A DNA stretch of 64,000 bases from Hahella sp. CCB-MM4 (GTDB lineage Bacteria; Pseudomonadota; Gammaproteobacteria; Pseudomonadales; Oleiphilaceae): NCBI RefSeq assembly GCF_002260525.1, contig NZ_MRYI01000004.1, positions 266,519-330,518 of the forward strand, in the 5' to 3' direction. Made by a program: the position numbers and the translations under genes. How positions within the stretch are numbered: position 1 is the first letter of the stretch; each line of letters begins with the position of its first letter. The notes beneath the pieces were generated by a model, which saw only the letters and a program-made list of their open reading frames with translations, had not been told where the DNA came from and searched no databases. Positions 63,000 through 64,000 of this stretch are shown here, one piece after another.

Positions 63000-63073
63000 C
63001 TATAAAATTTCCACATTATTTGAAGGCTTAACTGGCGTCAGTCTCTTGAACTCTATGGCATCATCTATTTTTT
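63000..63073 (-). pseudogene. Orphan toxin tail before the CxxC immunity-like gene
   Basis: From the stop of the cognate immunity gene, 24 codons are open in another frame: KKIDDAIEFKRLTPVKP, then NNVEIL and TAG, two bases before the next ATG. It begins at a run of eight T (A on the minus strand), a likely recombination or slippage junction. There is no start codon. Confidence 0.5.
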
Positions 63074-63337
63074 TTAAAGCGGAACACCACGGTCAGCTCC
63101 TGGTGCCATATATAAATCATTGTCTCTCTTCCTCATTCGGCACTCTTCTGCGATATACTCTAACTCAGCAAGATTGTGCTTATGTGAATCAAAAATATCA
63201 CGATCTAGCTTATAGTATTCTTCATAATCTACTCTGCTATTACTAACTGGTATAGCGAGATAATATCCACCGCTGTCCTCTTCGATTCCTACTGAGAAAA
63301 ACTTCTCCTTAGAAAAAAAAAGTTCTTTAAATTTCAA
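63074..63337 (-). CDS. Putative immunity protein for the Rhs toxin
   Basis: The TTG at 63337 (MKFKELFFSKEKF) has GGGAG nine bases upstream and starts four bases after the rhs stop. A longer frame overlaps rhs and is unlikely. The 87-residue protein has FFSVGIEEDSGGYYLAIPV, then a charged helix YKLDRDIFDSHKHNLAELEYIAEECRMRKRD-like stretch and ends DRGVPL. It should bind and block the C-terminal toxin of the Rhs protein. The family was not recognised. Confidence 0.72.
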   Translation of the reverse strand: MKFKELFFSKEKFFSVGIEEDSGGYYLAIPVSNSRVDYEEYYKLDRDIFDSHKHNLAELEYIAEECRMRKRDNDLYMAPGADRGVPL

Positions 63338-63341
63338 AAGA

Positions 63342-64000
63342 TCAATCTCCCAAATCCACTTTATGACTTGTAAATACAGCACCTTTAACATCGACAATAG
63401 CTTCTGAGTTACCATCGGGCAGTTTTCCTCCAGGCAACCAAAATTCATTAGCGCCAGCTTCATTTCCAGAAGGCATTCTTAAACCGTTTTCACTAGGTTG
63501 AGGAAAATCAACTCTATATAACTCATTAGTTTCCAGGAAGTTGTCTGGCAACCCCAGAGCTTTCTCCATTGCTCTTTTATTACCATTGGTTGTTAATAAT
63601 AGCTCGTCAGCTTCACTAGACGGCATGACAAAGGCTGTGCCATCTCTTTGTCCAGGACCATATTTTTCCAAATTAGACTTAGTCATATACCGAGACGCCC
63701 CATTTTCAAACTGCGCCAAATGTGCATCAATATATGACTGAGATAGATAATCGGATGGGAGTGGGCGTTTGCCTTTCTCTATCTCTCTAATTTCAGATAA
63801 TTCCTTACAACTCAACCCAAACGGATCAATCCACGCTATGGGATTAGGGGCATACTGATAATTGTTCGTGCCACCCAGAAGCCCAATCGGATCCTGGTTA
63901 ATAAACCGCCCACATCCCGGATCATAGTAGCGGAAGCGGTTGTAGTGTAATCCGGATTCTTCGTCAAAATACTGACCCTGGAACCGTAGGTTGTTCTCGA
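63342..64000 (-). CDS. Rhs-family polymorphic toxin, C-terminal end (cut by window edge)
   Basis: Only the last 218 codons are present. Residues 1-63 are the end of the Rhs core: [51 protein letters not shown], the hypervariable junction. After this, 155 residues form the variable toxin domain, rich in polar residues, with [51 protein letters not shown] and [12 protein letters not shown] could not name the toxin fold. The junction with the core and the immunity gene after it are typical of rhs loci for contact-dependent or type VI-linked competition. Confidence 0.9.
   Translation of the reverse strand, partial: ENNLRFQGQYFDEESGLHYNRFRYYDPGCGRFINQDPIGLLGGTNNYQYAPNPIAWIDPFGLSCKELSEIREIEKGKRPLPSDYLSQSYIDAHLAQFENGASRYMTKSNLEKYGPGQRDGTAFVMPSSEADELLLTTNGNKRAMEKALGLPDNFLETNELYRVDFPQPSENGLRMPSGNEAGANEFWLPGGKLPDGNSEAIVDVKGAVFTSHKVDLGD

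Overview
The window looks like a chromosomal segment of a marine-type gammaproteobacterium of the Oceanospirillales/Alteromonadales kind. The grounds are the recR-ybaB-dnaX-ffs core block, a typical gamma YbjN and DUF6316, 4.5S RNA of the short type, and many secreted TPR, OMP and cytochrome-like proteins. The species cannot be named from the sequence alone. No insertion sequence, tRNA, rRNA or CRISPR array was seen.

Layout. (1) 1-8.6 kb, housekeeping: recR (cut by the left edge), ybaB and dnaX on the minus strand; a small BP74-domain secreted protein; ffs (4.5S RNA) with its own promoter; a divergent pair of RimK-family ATP-grasp ligase and GNAT/C39-peptidase fusion; tlyA and ybjN. (2) 8.8-21.7 kb: an eleven-gene minus-strand operon of envelope proteins, in transcription order an HzsA-like propeller lipoprotein with two CXXCH motifs, an SH3-barrel protein, an outer-membrane barrel, a TlpA thioredoxin, a DUF4266 lipoprotein ending in GGGCGCN, a DUF3570 barrel, a repeat-bearing periplasmic protein, three TPR proteins and a small secreted protein. 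(3) 22.3-35.3 kb: a divergent plus-strand set of a one-CXXCH protein, a two-CXXCH LamG lipoprotein, a Tat-exported DUF1501-like protein, an autotransporter and an 1850-residue Ig-like/VCBS lipoprotein. ApbE (FAD:protein FMN transferase) follows at 35.7-36.8 kb. The DUF3570 protein carries a DxxSGAS motif like those ApbE modifies, so regions 2 and 3 plus apbE may form one flavin- and haem-containing envelope system. This is the strongest candidate here for an undescribed system.

(4) 36.9-50.8 kb: mixed metabolic and signalling genes, namely LysR/GST, NTF2-like, tautomerase, 2OG oxygenase, two LysE exporters, luciferase-fold DUF5519, cupin, threonine dehydratase-like, PhzF, M23 peptidase, NIT-domain chemoreceptor, GFA, 7TMR-DISM diguanylate cyclase and AraC regulator. 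Several intergenic gaps here carry short direct repeats with a 16-20 bp period. (5) 51-59.4 kb: transketolase, a Cache-type chemoreceptor, a GlpV-like glycerol-binding protein and an RbsB-like sugar-binding protein, both without permease or ATPase in view. Upstream of the latter lie three LacI-family-like operators, a minus-strand terminator and a perfect CRP-type site. (6) 59.4-64 kb, AT-rich accessory DNA: the 3' end of an Rhs gene entering from the right edge, its likely immunity gene, then a chain of small immunity-like genes. Between them are short open remnants that look like displaced toxin C-termini, including one duplicated and frameshifted tail-plus-immunity unit.
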